From Alistipes sp. (GTDB lineage: Bacteria > Bacteroidota > Bacteroidia > Bacteroidales > Rikenellaceae), in NCBI GenBank assembly GCA_017631275.1, contig JAGBTQ010000022.1, forward strand, positions 1 through 64,000: DNA of 64,000 nt, written 5' to 3'. The notes beneath the pieces are model-generated. The model was not told the DNA's origin. It did no database searches and worked only from the letters and a program-made list of their open reading frames with translations. The position numbers and the translations under genes were made by a program. Numbering within the stretch: position 1 is the stretch's first letter; every line of letters begins with the position of its first letter. This document shows positions 1 to 7,531 of this stretch, piece by piece.

Positions 1-35
1 CACCTTTCACCTTTCACCTTTCACCTTTCACTTTA
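1..35. repeat. Heptamer minisatellite CACCTTT
   Basis: Four perfect tandem copies of CACCTTT plus a degenerate fifth lie directly before rnhA. The reverse complement AAAGGTG recurs as tandem or near-tandem copies at 35105-35150 and 41161-41245, so this belongs to a dispersed intergenic repeat family. The array may begin upstream of the window. Confidence 0.85.
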
Positions 36-42
36 AAAAGTT

Positions 43-495
43 ATGCCAGACATTACAATATACACCGACGGCTCGGCACTGGGCAACCCAGGGCCTGGAG
101 GCTATGGCGTGGTGCTCCTCTCGGGACACCACCGCAAGGAGCTTAGCCAGGGCTTCCGCCTAACGACAAACAACCGCATGGAGCTTATGGCTGTCTGCGT
201 GGCGTTGGAGGCACTGCGCTTTCGTGGTAGCAACGTGACGCTATACTCCGACTCGAAATATGTTGTCGAGGCAGTAAACCAGCGCTGGATATTTGGCTGG
301 GAGCGCACAGGCTTCAAGGGCAAGAAAAACCCCGACCTATGGATGCGTTTCTTAAACATCTACCGCCAGCATAACGTGCAGTTTGTGTGGGTCAAGGGCC
401 ACGCCTCAACGGTGGAGAACAACCGCTGCGACGAGCTCGCCGTGGCTGCCGCAAACAGCGCCAACCTCCTCGAAGACACGGGCTACGAGGGATAA
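43..495 (+). CDS. rnhA: Ribonuclease HI
   Basis: This protein cleaves the RNA strand of RNA-DNA hybrids in the cytoplasm. At 150 residues it has normal RNase HI length. The catalytic carboxylates are visible: D9 in the opening TDGS motif with its GNPGPGG loop, E47 in NRMELMA, D70 in YSDSKYV and D130 in NRCDELA, with the conserved His H120 in VKGHAS. The basic handle segment around residues 82-96 (WIFGWERTGFKGKKN) is also present. The ATG at 43 follows the CACCTTT repeats, so any promoter lies outside the window. A flavin reductase gene follows 12 bases downstream, probably in the same transcript. Confidence 0.95.
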   Translation: MPDITIYTDGSALGNPGPGGYGVVLLSGHHRKELSQGFRLTTNNRMELMAVCVALEALRFRGSNVTLYSDSKYVVEAVNQRWIFGWERTGFKGKKNPDLWMRFLNIYRQHNVQFVWVKGHASTVENNRCDELAVAAANSANLLEDTGYEG

Positions 496-507
496 ACCTT
501 ACGAATT

Positions 508-1101
508 ATGGCAGAGTTTAAGAAGCAAGAGTGGAAGCCGGGCACGCTCATCTACCCGCTACCCGCGGTATTGGTGTCGTGCGGCGCAACACCCGACGAG
601 TACAACCTCCTGACGGTGGCATGGACGGGCACGGTGTGCACCAACCCGCCTATGTGCTACATCTCGGTGCGCAAGGAGCGCCACTCCTACGACATCATAC
701 GTCGCACAGGCGAGTTTGTCATCAACCTCACCACCGAGGAGCTTGCACGTGCCACCGACTGGTGTGGCGTGCGCTCGGGCAAGGATAACAACAAATGGGA
801 GGCTATGCACCTCACGCCCATGGCAAATAAGCACGTTAGCGCACCCTTAGTTGGCGAGTCGCCACTCTCTATCTGCTGCCGTGTGCGCCAGGTAATAGAG
901 CTCGGCTCGCACGATATGTTCATCGCCGATGTTGTTGGCATCGAGGCAGATGAGCGATTTATCGACCCCGACACGGGCAAGTTCTCGCTGGAGAAGGCAA
1001 AGCCTATTGTCTACTCGCATGGCGAATACTTCTCGCTGGGCAAGATGCTCGGCCACTTCGGCTGGTCGGTAAAGAAGAAGACAACAAAAAAACGTAAATA
1101 A
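508..1101 (+). CDS. Flavin reductase family protein (flavoredoxin-like)
   Basis: This 197-residue cytoplasmic protein matches the FMN-binding split-barrel flavin reductase/flavoredoxin family. Recognisable segments are PLPAVLVSCG at residues 17-26, an N-terminal core with TVAWTGTVCTNPP and YISVRKERHSYDII, and a distal VVGIEADERFID. Members bind FMN and transfer electrons to partner proteins or flavin; the partner here cannot be told from sequence. It lies between rnhA and an unknown gene with gaps of 12 and 2 bases, so the three are likely co-transcribed. The basic C-terminus ends in lysines. Confidence 0.85.
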   Translation: MAEFKKQEWKPGTLIYPLPAVLVSCGATPDEYNLLTVAWTGTVCTNPPMCYISVRKERHSYDIIRRTGEFVINLTTEELARATDWCGVRSGKDNNKWEAMHLTPMANKHVSAPLVGESPLSICCRVRQVIELGSHDMFIADVVGIEADERFIDPDTGKFSLEKAKPIVYSHGEYFSLGKMLGHFGWSVKKKTTKKRK

Positions 1102-1103
1102 CA

Positions 1104-1679
1104 ATGACAGAACAGCAACACGATATACTAAACCGCTACGAGGAGGCACTACGCACAACTCTTGTTAAGCGCCTCACAGATGCTAAGTGGCTCGAGGGAC
1201 AGCTTCTCGAGGTTGAGGAGCTTGGCGAGAAGTGGCGCTCGTCAGCCCCATCATACATGGCAGATGCCGTGCCCGAGATTGCTAAGTATCCGCTTGTGGC
1301 TATCGCCTGGGCGATGTATCTTGGCATGGGCGCAGCTACGCTGTGGGATAAGGAGTGGAACCGTTATAAGGATATCGAGGACTTCCACAAGCTCATGACC
1401 GAGCCCCGTGGCTTCGACTGCATGGACGAGTACATCACCGAGATATTGCTATGCCTACCTTTGGGTAGTGCCGAGGCCGAGAGGCTCGAGGATATGGTGC
1501 GCTCAACAGCCGAGGCAGCACAGCTGCTCATTCGCAAGGAGGGCATCGAGGCGCAGAGCGTCATGGCGTTCCACATCTTCGCCCGCACCACCAAGGTTAT
1601 GTTCGAGTGCGGCGTTGCCGTGCAGCTCAAACGCCTCGGCTACAGCTACGTGAAGGTGAATGCCAACGTGGTGAGCTAA
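1104..1679 (+). CDS. Conserved hypothetical protein
   Basis: I do not recognise this 191-residue protein. It has no signal peptide; the composition is acidic and helical, with a hydrophobic segment near residues 65-80 (LVAIAWAMYLGMGAATLW) that is too polar at its ends to be a confident membrane span. It starts two bases after the flavin reductase stop codon, which argues for translation from the same mRNA. Codon use matches its neighbours, so it looks native. No catalytic motif could be identified. Confidence 0.8.
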   Translation: MTEQQHDILNRYEEALRTTLVKRLTDAKWLEGQLLEVEELGEKWRSSAPSYMADAVPEIAKYPLVAIAWAMYLGMGAATLWDKEWNRYKDIEDFHKLMTEPRGFDCMDEYITEILLCLPLGSAEAERLEDMVRSTAEAAQLLIRKEGIEAQSVMAFHIFARTTKVMFECGVAVQLKRLGYSYVKVNANVVS

Positions 1680-1990
1680 GAGGGCAGAGATAGTGAATTT
1701 AGAGAGGTTAGGGAGTTTAGTGAGGCGCTATCAACGCTTTACTGAACGCTTAACCTCTTTTGTTATTATAGGGTTGATAGGGGCGCTAACGCTCGATGGG
1801 GTTTTGTGGGGTCGATGGGGGCGCTACGCTTGATGGGGTTTTGTAGGGTTGATGGGGGCGCTACGCTTGATGGGGTTGATAGGGTCGATGAGGCGAGGGT
1901 ATCGTAGTCCTATTTTCCCTATTCTCCCTATCGTCCCTATCGTCCCTATCGTCCCTATTCTCCCTATCGTCCCCCCTCAATCAGCGCACT
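1680..1990. repeat. Composite intergenic repeat C1 (37-bp tandem plus 9-bp minisatellite)
   Basis: No gene is visible here. From about 1771 three tandem copies of a 37-38 bp unit (starts near 1771, 1808 and 1846) carry the core GGGGCGCTACGCTTGATGGG. They are followed by the shared core GATGAGGCGAGGGTATC at 1887-1903, then by 9-bp repeats of the type TCCCTATCG to about 1972. G-rich left and C-rich right arms can pair into a long imperfect hairpin. Similar modules sit at 4816-5000, 31741-31897, 35105-35276, 43030-43277 and 57097-57358. Confidence 0.8.
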
Positions 1991-2119
1991 AATTTGTTGT
2001 CAGAAGGGTGCCGAGTGCTACACTCGGCAAAAATGCCACCGATGGGTAGTACTAGATGTACGTCCCATTGGTGGCATTTTTTCTAGGGGACGCAATCGAC
2101 CCCTTATCACAACAAATTA
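1991..2119 (-). repeat. Stop-codon-abutting structured element, copy 1
   Basis: The 129-bp element has imperfect inverted ends: AATTTGTTGTCAGAAGGG on one side, and on the other a sequence whose complement begins AATTTGTTGTGATAAGGGG. Inside are an 8-bp hairpin (GCCGAGTG and CACTCGGC), a long central hairpin with ATGCCACC and GGTGGCAT arms, and a third hairpin with AGGGG and CCCCT. Its right end coincides with the TAA stop of thiL. It is identical to the copy at 31898-32026. The central stem followed by T residues could also terminate thiL transcription. Confidence 0.85.
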
Positions 2120-3145
2120 CCTGTCGAAGGCTTGCGCTTTAAGGGCAATACCCTCGCCGTCGGGGGTGACAAGAATAACTCCCGCCTCCTCGCGTGTGAT
2201 ATGACCAATGACATCTACAAGGCCAAGGCGCATCACTGCCTCCTGCTTGTCGAGAGGCACGGTGAAGAGCAGCTCGTGGTCCTCGCCACCATTCAGCGCC
2301 GCAATGACGGGGTCGATGTGCATCTCCTCGGCAAGCTCCGAGGTCTGGCGAGCGATAGGTATGCGCTCGAGGTAGATGCGGGCACCACACTGCGACGACT
2401 TGCATATCTGGCGTAGGTCGCTCGCAAGGCCGTCCGAGAGGTCAATCATAGAGGTTGGACGTATGCCCTCCTCTCTGAGTGCGTCGAGCACACCCTTGCG
2501 GGCACGGGGCTTCAGGTAGCGCTCCAACAAGTACTCATAGCCTGCGAACTTAGGCTCTGGGTTGGCAACATCCTTGAGCACACGCTTCTCGCGCTCGAGC
2601 AGATGTAGGCCCATATACGCCGCACCGAGGTTCGAGGTGATACATATTAAATCGTGCTCGCGCGCGCCCGTGCGATAGACGATATCCTCCTTCTTGGCAC
2701 GACCTATGGCTGTGATGGTTATGGTAAGTCCTGTGAGTGAGGCTGTTGTGTCGCCACCCACGATATCCACGCCCAGCTCGTCACAGGCGGTGCGCATGCC
2801 CTCGTACAACTCGTCGAGAGCCTCCACCATAATCTTTGCCGAGATGCCCAAAGCCACCACAATCTGCTGAGGTGTTCCGTTCATGGCAAGGATGTCGTTT
2901 ACGCCACGCACAACGGCCTTATAGCCGAGGTGCTTAAGAGGGAAGTAGCTCAGGTCGAAGTCGATACCCTCGGTAAGCATATCTGTTGTTAGGAGCAGAG
3001 CCTCATCGCCGAGGTCAATAACGGCAGCATCATCACCAGCTGCGGTGAGTGACGAGGCGTTGTGCTTAGGGAGTGTTCGCGTAAGTCGCTCGATAAGTCC
3101 AAACTCGCCCAACTCAGAAATCTGCGTACCCTTAGTCTTGTTCAT
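2117..3145 (-). CDS. thiL: Thiamine-monophosphate kinase
   Basis: ThiL phosphorylates thiamine monophosphate with ATP to give the cofactor thiamine diphosphate. The 342-residue length is typical. Family motifs are present: AGDDAAVI at residues 36-43, TTDMLTEGIDF at about 53-63 for Mg and phosphate binding, VGGDTTAS in the middle, a DLSDGLASDL segment, and GGEDHELLF near the C-terminus. The gene is divergent from adk and shares a compact promoter region with it at 3171-3218. Its TAA stop lies inside the boundary of the structured element at 1991-2119. No other thiamine gene is nearby. Confidence 0.93.
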   Translation of the reverse strand: MNKTKGTQISELGEFGLIERLTRTLPKHNASSLTAAGDDAAVIDLGDEALLLTTDMLTEGIDFDLSYFPLKHLGYKAVVRGVNDILAMNGTPQQIVVALGISAKIMVEALDELYEGMRTACDELGVDIVGGDTTASLTGLTITITAIGRAKKEDIVYRTGAREHDLICITSNLGAAYMGLHLLEREKRVLKDVANPEPKFAGYEYLLERYLKPRARKGVLDALREEGIRPTSMIDLSDGLASDLRQICKSSQCGARIYLERIPIARQTSELAEEMHIDPVIAALNGGEDHELLFTVPLDKQEAVMRLGLVDVIGHITREEAGVILVTPDGEGIALKAQAFDR

Positions 3146-3170
3146 AATTACGTAATTAATAATTTTTTTG

Positions 3171-3201
3171 CAAAATTACTTTTAAGATTGGAAAGTTGCA
3201 A
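3171..3201 (-). promoter_or_regulatory. thiL promoter
   Basis: On the minus strand TAATTTTG (3178-3171) matches the Bacteroidota -7 box TAnnTTTG, and TTGC (3201-3198) lies 19 bases upstream as a -33 element. The start site would be near 3163, leaving a short leader before the ATG at 3145. Confidence 0.6.
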
Positions 3202-3218
3202 AAAAAAATATACCTTTG
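3188..3218 (+). promoter_or_regulatory. adk promoter
   Basis: TTGG at 3188-3191 and TACCTTTG at 3211-3218 are separated by 19 bases, the expected -33/-7 spacing in Bacteroidota. The -33 regions of this promoter and of the divergent thiL promoter lie within 14 bases of each other. Confidence 0.7.
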
Positions 3219-3264
3219 TCTCAAATTTTTTGTAAACCAAACAAAACATAAACATTTATAAGCT

Positions 3265-3837
3265 ATGCTTAACATAATACTTTTTGGCGCTCCAGGTTGC
3301 GGTAAGGGTACTCAGGCTCAGCGTCTTGCTGCGCACTACGACCTCTACCACATCTCTACTGGCGAGGTAATCCGTGGCGAGATTAAGGCGGGCACGGAGC
3401 TTGGCCGTAGCATGGAGGCATACATCTCACGTGGCGAGCTTGCCCCCGATAGCATCGTCGTAGAGATGGTTCGCAACTACATGGCATCACACTCTGACAA
3501 GGGCTGCATCTTCGACGGCTTCCCACGCACCACAGCGCAGGCGGAGATCTTCGACGAGATGCTCAAGGAGGTTAATTCGGAGGTTACAACAATGGTGTTC
3601 ATGGACGTTCCTGAGGAGGAGCTCGTGCGTCGCATCCTTCTTCGTGGCAAGGACTCAGGCCGTGCCGACGACTCGTCGGAGGAGGTTATTCGCAACCGCA
3701 TAGAGGTATATCGCCAGCAGACAGAGATTGTTGCCGAGCACTACACCCGTCAAGAGAAGTATGCCGAGGTGAATGGCTTAGGCACCATGGACGAGGTTTT
3801 CGAGCGTCTTTGCGCGGTTATCGACAGCAAGCGATAA
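3265..3837 (+). CDS. adk: Adenylate kinase
   Basis: Adk interconverts ATP plus AMP with two ADP. The P-loop GAPGCGKGT is at residues 8-16, the AMP-binding region with STGEVIRGEI at 31-40, and the DGFPRT signature at 84-89. At 190 residues it is the short form without the zinc-finger LID insertion, which is usual in Bacteroidota. The ATG at 3265 lies about 40 bases after the predicted start site of a clear TAnnTTTG promoter. A strong hairpin terminator at 3858-3894 separates it from the TPM gene, so it is probably monocistronic. Confidence 0.96.
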   Translation: MLNIILFGAPGCGKGTQAQRLAAHYDLYHISTGEVIRGEIKAGTELGRSMEAYISRGELAPDSIVVEMVRNYMASHSDKGCIFDGFPRTTAQAEIFDEMLKEVNSEVTTMVFMDVPEEELVRRILLRGKDSGRADDSSEEVIRNRIEVYRQQTEIVAEHYTRQEKYAEVNGLGTMDEVFERLCAVIDSKR

Positions 3838-3857
3838 AACACCCCACAAAATGTAAT

Positions 3858-3894
3858 AAAAGCGAGTCCAGATGCAATATTTAGGGCTCGCTTT
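3858..3894 (+). terminator. adk terminator
   Basis: Arms AAAGCGAG and CTCGCTTT flank a loop of about 18 bases with further pairing. The hairpin ends 12 bases before the next start codon, so it separates adk from the TPM gene. Confidence 0.6.
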
Positions 3895-3906
3895 CGCTAT
3901 ATAGTT

Positions 3907-4815
3907 ATGAAGAAGATTATTGCAATACTCTGCGCCATAATCATGGTTGCACCTATGGCTGAGGCTAAGGGCTACCGCACGTCGGATATCGAGAATGTGC
4001 AACGAAGCCACCGTGAGCGTTTTACAACAAATCCCGATGGCATACTCAGCCCCGCGGCTGTCGCCACACTCGACTCGATAGCCCTCTCACTGCGTGAGCG
4101 TGGCATTGCCGAGCTAGCTATTGTTGCTGTGCGAAGCATCGAGCCCCAAGACCCATTCTCGTTTGCTATCGAGCTATTCGACGACTGGGGCGTGGGCAAC
4201 AAGCAGTTAGACAACGGCTTAGGAGTGTTGCTGGTGGAGGATATGCACGAGATACGCTTCGTGACGGGATATGGCATCGAGAGCGTCTTGAGCGATGCTC
4301 GCTGTGTGCAACTTCAGCGCGAGTATATGCTCCCTCACTTCCGCCTTGGCGACTACGATAGCGGTATGATTGAGGGTCTTAGGGCTGTCGACACACTGCT
4401 ATCGAGTGGCGAGCTAGAGCGTGTCACAAACACCTTCGAGGATAGCCGTGACGCTAAGATTGTAGCCCTCATCTTCGCCTTCTTACTAATATTTATGCCC
4501 CTCGTGATACTTGTCATCTACGAGCGCAGGAGGAGTAAGTGCCCCAACTGTGGCAAGCATGGTATGAAGGTTGTCGAGCGCTTCACCTCGCCCGTGGCAG
4601 AAAACCCCTCGCAGGAGCTTGTGGTGGAGATTATGGAGTGCCGATATTGCCACTCGCGCTCGCGTAAGTCGTTCACACGCAGCCGCTATAGCGGTGGCAG
4701 CGGTGGCCCTATCATCTTTGGTGGCATGGGCGGTGGCAGAGGCTTCGGTGGAGGCTTCGGTGGAGGCTTTGGTGGCGGCTCGTTTGGTGGCGGCGGCGGT
4801 GGCTCGCGATGGTAA
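3907..4815 (+). CDS. TPM domain membrane protein (YgcG-like) with zinc ribbon
   Basis: This 302-residue protein has a signal peptide at residues 1-21, an extracytoplasmic TPM domain (about 30-150, with LDNGLGVLLVEDMHEIRFVT), a transmembrane helix near 184-206, then a cytoplasmic zinc ribbon with CPNC at 212-215 and CRYC at 245-248. It ends in a Gly-Ser tail from about residue 260. TPM proteins are commonly paired with LemA, and lemA is the next gene, 227 bases downstream. The exact function is unsettled; a role in envelope or photosystem-type repair is known only for distant relatives. The glycine tail is repetitive at DNA level and may vary in length between strains. Confidence 0.88.
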   Translation: MKKIIAILCAIIMVAPMAEAKGYRTSDIENVQRSHRERFTTNPDGILSPAAVATLDSIALSLRERGIAELAIVAVRSIEPQDPFSFAIELFDDWGVGNKQLDNGLGVLLVEDMHEIRFVTGYGIESVLSDARCVQLQREYMLPHFRLGDYDSGMIEGLRAVDTLLSSGELERVTNTFEDSRDAKIVALIFAFLLIFMPLVILVIYERRRSKCPNCGKHGMKVVERFTSPVAENPSQELVVEIMECRYCHSRSRKSFTRSRYSGGSGGPIIFGGMGGGRGFGGGFGGGFGGGSFGGGGGGSRW

Positions 4816-5000
4816 AAGTGAAGGGGTGAGGTGTGCTTCGCACGAAATTTAATAGGGAAAATAGGGAAGATAGGGAAGATAGGGAGAATAGGACTATGAT
4901 ACCCTCGCCTCATCAACCCTATCAACCCTATCAAGCGAAGCGCCCCTATCAACCCTATAAAACCAGCAACACCTCTATTAGCGTGTTACTATTTTATAAT
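4816..5000. repeat. Composite intergenic repeat C2
   Basis: The segment holds a small hairpin around GTGTGCTTCGCAC (4831-4843), then four or five 9-bp units of the type ATAGGGAAG (about 4852-4893), the shared core in reverse orientation (GATACCCTCGCCTCATC, 4901-4917), and 9-bp units of the type CAACCCTAT. It separates the TPM gene from lemA. This copy has no adjoining 130-bp structured element. Confidence 0.75.
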
Positions 5001-5042
5001 CCGTTCCTAATTTGACAATAACAAACTAAAAATAAACAAGAT

Positions 5043-5624
5043 ATGAAAAAGAGTACAATGATTATTTTGGCAGTGGTTGCCGTGGTTGTGGTTTGGGCAG
5101 TATCGGGCTACAACGGTTTAGTGTCGAAGGAGGAGGGCGTAAACCAGGCTTGGGCAAACGTGGAGAGCGCCTATCAGCGTCGTTCGGACCTTATCCCCAA
5201 CCTCGTGAACACCGTGAAGGGATATGCCGAGCATGAGCAGGAGACCCTCCAGCAGGTGACCGACGCACGCACACGTGCAACATCTATCAACATCGACCCC
5301 TCGACAGCTACGCCAGAGCAGCTTGCAGCATGGAACGAGGCACAGCAGGGCGTAGGCTCGGCACTCGGCCGCCTTATTGCCGTGGCTGAGGACTACCCTA
5401 ACCTCAAGGCCAACGAGAACTTCCGCGACCTTCAGGCACAGCTTGAGGGCACCGAGAACCGCATCAAGGTGGAGCGTGACCGCTACAACGAGGCAGTCAA
5501 GACGTTCAACGTGAAGATTCGTCGCTTCCCAACCAACATCCTCGCATCGTTGTTTGGCTTCGAGAAGCGCACTATGTTTGAGGCCCAGGAGGGCGCAGAG
5601 CTCGCCCCCGAGGTTAAGTTCTAG
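5043..5624 (+). CDS. lemA: LemA family protein
   Basis: The 193-residue protein has an N-terminal membrane anchor (residues about 6-22) followed by the coiled-coil LemA core, with the hallmark QAWANVESAYQRRSDLIPNL just after the anchor and VKGYAEHEQETL next. The bulk is predicted helical and outside the cytoplasmic membrane. LemA proteins are widespread with poorly defined roles; pairing with a TPM protein, as here, is common. The repeats in the 227-base gap suggest lemA may also have its own transcription start, although no clear TAnnTTTG box was found. A hairpin terminator follows at 5651-5682. Confidence 0.92.
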   Translation: MKKSTMIILAVVAVVVVWAVSGYNGLVSKEEGVNQAWANVESAYQRRSDLIPNLVNTVKGYAEHEQETLQQVTDARTRATSINIDPSTATPEQLAAWNEAQQGVGSALGRLIAVAEDYPNLKANENFRDLQAQLEGTENRIKVERDRYNEAVKTFNVKIRRFPTNILASLFGFEKRTMFEAQEGAELAPEVKF

Positions 5625-5650
5625 GCTTAGCAGGCATCACCCAAAAATAG

Positions 5651-5682
5651 AGGTGAGGACTTTAGTCCTCGCCTTTTTTTAT
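5651..5682 (+). terminator. lemA terminator
   Basis: The stem AGG-GAGGAC with GTCCTC-CCT around a TTTA loop is followed by a run of seven T residues. Confidence 0.75.
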
Positions 5683-5689
5683 TTGCCTA

Positions 5690-5720
5690 TTGCTTTTTAC
5701 CGCAAAATTGCGTATCTTTG
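5690..5720 (+). promoter_or_regulatory. Promoter of the glucosaminidase gene
   Basis: TTGC at 5690-5693 and TATCTTTG at 5713-5720 are spaced by 19 bases. Transcription should start near 5727, exactly where the palindrome at 5728-5747 begins. Confidence 0.75.
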
Positions 5721-5727
5721 CATAGGT

Positions 5728-5747
5728 GTATACTTAGGTAAGTATAC
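5728..5747. promoter_or_regulatory. Perfect palindrome at the transcription start (candidate operator)
   Basis: Eight-base arms GTATACTT and AAGTATAC flank an AGGT centre. It lies at or just after the predicted start site of the glucosaminidase gene, a position suited to a dimeric repressor or to a 5'-end mRNA hairpin. No cognate regulator can be named. Confidence 0.55.
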
Positions 5748-5780
5748 AACGCCAAAACACACTGATACAAAACAACTTAT

Positions 5781-6806
5781 ATGAAAACTCGCATACATCA
5801 AATAGCCGCCGTTATAGTCATGACGCTCTGCGTTGCAACATCTGCATCGGCACAAACTAAGTACACACGCCAGGAGTATATCGCAAAGTGGGCAGATGTG
5901 GCCATCGAGCACATGGAGATTTATGGCATCCCTGCAAGCATAACCATGGCGCAGGCAATCCTCGAGTCGGGAAATGGCAACGGCACGCTGGCACGCACCG
6001 CCAACAACCACTTCGGCATCAAGTGTGGCAGCCAGTGGACAGGCGACAAAGTATATCACGACGACGACGCTAAGGGTGAGTGCTTCCGCGCCTACCCCTC
6101 TGCCGACGAGTCGTTTAAGGACCACGCCGAGTTCTTGCACAACCGCTCTCGCTACCAGTTCTTGTTCGACTACGACGCCGACGACTACACCAACTGGGCT
6201 AAGGGCCTCAAACAAGCTGGATATGCCACAGCACCAACATATGCCGAGAGCCTGATACGCATCATCGAGACCGAGAAGCTCTATCTCCTCGACAGGAAGA
6301 ATGGCCGCAAGCTCTATGACGACTACCTTGCCGAGCGCTTTGCACCCAAAGAGGAGCCAAAGAAGGAGGAGCCCAAAAAGGAGGTGGCAGCCCCCGACGC
6401 CACACAGGCATATGCCGACCAGGGTATCGACCCCAACAACTTCCGCGTGACGATAAACTCGCACATGGGCTACAACGTCTATCGCACAAACTCGTCGTTC
6501 TACATCATTGCGCACGAGGGCGACACCTACGCCTCGATTGCCAAGCTCTTCGAGCTCTCGCCACGCACCTTAAGCAAGTTCAACGATGCAAAGAAGGAGG
6601 ATAAGCTCAAGGCGGGCGACATCGTATATATCGAGCGTAAGTCGTCACGCTGGTATGGCAATAACCTACTACACCGCTCAACACGCAACGAGAGCCTACA
6701 CCTCATCTCGCAGATATATGGCATACGCCTCAAAAACCTTGCAAAGATGAACGACCTTGATCTAAATGCCGAGCTTAAGGCGGGCAGCACAATACGACTA
6801 CGATAA
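5781..6806 (+). CDS. Secreted GH73 glucosaminidase with two LysM domains
   Basis: This 341-residue exported protein has a signal peptide (residues 1-24). Next comes a mannosyl-glycoprotein endo-beta-N-acetylglucosaminidase (GH73) domain at about 30-175, with MAQAILESGNGNGTLA containing the likely catalytic Glu E62 and NNHFGIKC. A Lys/Glu/Pro linker (about 190-205) leads to two LysM modules near 236-284 and 295-341. It should cleave glycan strands of peptidoglycan in the periplasm while LysM binds the wall. The gene has its own promoter with a palindrome at the start site, and a gene of unknown function follows 17 bases downstream. Confidence 0.93.
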   Translation: MKTRIHQIAAVIVMTLCVATSASAQTKYTRQEYIAKWADVAIEHMEIYGIPASITMAQAILESGNGNGTLARTANNHFGIKCGSQWTGDKVYHDDDAKGECFRAYPSADESFKDHAEFLHNRSRYQFLFDYDADDYTNWAKGLKQAGYATAPTYAESLIRIIETEKLYLLDRKNGRKLYDDYLAERFAPKEEPKKEEPKKEVAAPDATQAYADQGIDPNNFRVTINSHMGYNVYRTNSSFYIIAHEGDTYASIAKLFELSPRTLSKFNDAKKEDKLKAGDIVYIERKSSRWYGNNLLHRSTRNESLHLISQIYGIRLKNLAKMNDLDLNAELKAGSTIRLR

Positions 6807-6823
6807 CATTTAACACTAACAAT

Positions 6824-7504
6824 ATGAACACCTTACGCGAAAAGATACTTGAGACCATCGTTCGCAAATCGACCCTCAAGCAGCAGATTTTCGACAACAC
6901 CTTTTCAACGTTCAACGACCTGAAGGAGACACTCTTCGAGATGGCCTCAGAGATTGATGACGAGCTCGATGGCAAGCTCGACCGCCGTGTGCGCATCGAG
7001 TATCGCGACCGTGGCAAGTTCGAGGCGCAGTTGCAGGTGGCAAGCGACATCCTACTCTTCCAGATGCATACCGACATCTTCGAGTTCGACTCGAACCACA
7101 TAATCTGGCAGAATAGCTACCTACAGCAGGATAGAGCAAACTCCTACACCGGCGTTATCAACATCTACAACTTCTTGTCGGACTCGCTAAAGTACAACCG
7201 TAATGCCGACGAGGGATACCTCATTGGCCGCATATTCATCAACCGCGAGAAGTGCTTCTGGGTGGAGGGCAAGCGCCAGACATTGGTGCGCCCAATGGCC
7301 TTTGGCAGCCGCAAGATAGACCACGAGGCACTGGTGGCAATCATCGAGACAGCCATCAACTACTCGCTCAACTTCGACCTACTGATGCCTCCCTACGAGG
7401 AGAACATACGTGTTACGGTGGATCAGTTCAACTCGAAGCTCGACAACTCGAAGTTCACAACGGGCAAGCGCCTAAGCTACGACTTCTCGATTGACGACAT
7501 CTAA
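6824..7504 (+). CDS. Conserved hypothetical protein
   Basis: I do not recognise this 226-residue protein. It has no signal peptide or membrane span, an N-terminal helical half (LREKILETIVRK, EMASEIDDELDGKLDRR) and a mixed C-terminal half with GRIFINREKCFWVEGKR. It appears soluble and cytoplasmic. The short distance from the glucosaminidase gene (17 bases) and to the DPP IV gene (27 bases) suggests one transcript for all three. Codon use matches the neighbours. Confidence 0.85.
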   Translation: MNTLREKILETIVRKSTLKQQIFDNTFSTFNDLKETLFEMASEIDDELDGKLDRRVRIEYRDRGKFEAQLQVASDILLFQMHTDIFEFDSNHIIWQNSYLQQDRANSYTGVINIYNFLSDSLKYNRNADEGYLIGRIFINREKCFWVEGKRQTLVRPMAFGSRKIDHEALVAIIETAINYSLNFDLLMPPYEENIRVTVDQFNSKLDNSKFTTGKRLSYDFSIDDI

Positions 7505-7531
7505 ACGAAGATAACTAAAACGAAGATAACC

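Noticed and set aside
1991-2119. Integron attC site
   Set aside because: Position after a stop codon and conserved folding fit, but the ends do not show RYYYAAC and GTTRRRY in the proper order, the genes are housekeeping genes, and no integrase is present.
5697-6515. 272-codon minus-strand frame opposite the glucosaminidase gene
   Set aside because: It mirrors a gene with a signal peptide, GH73 and LysM domains, and its Val/Cys-rich content is typical of an antisense shadow.
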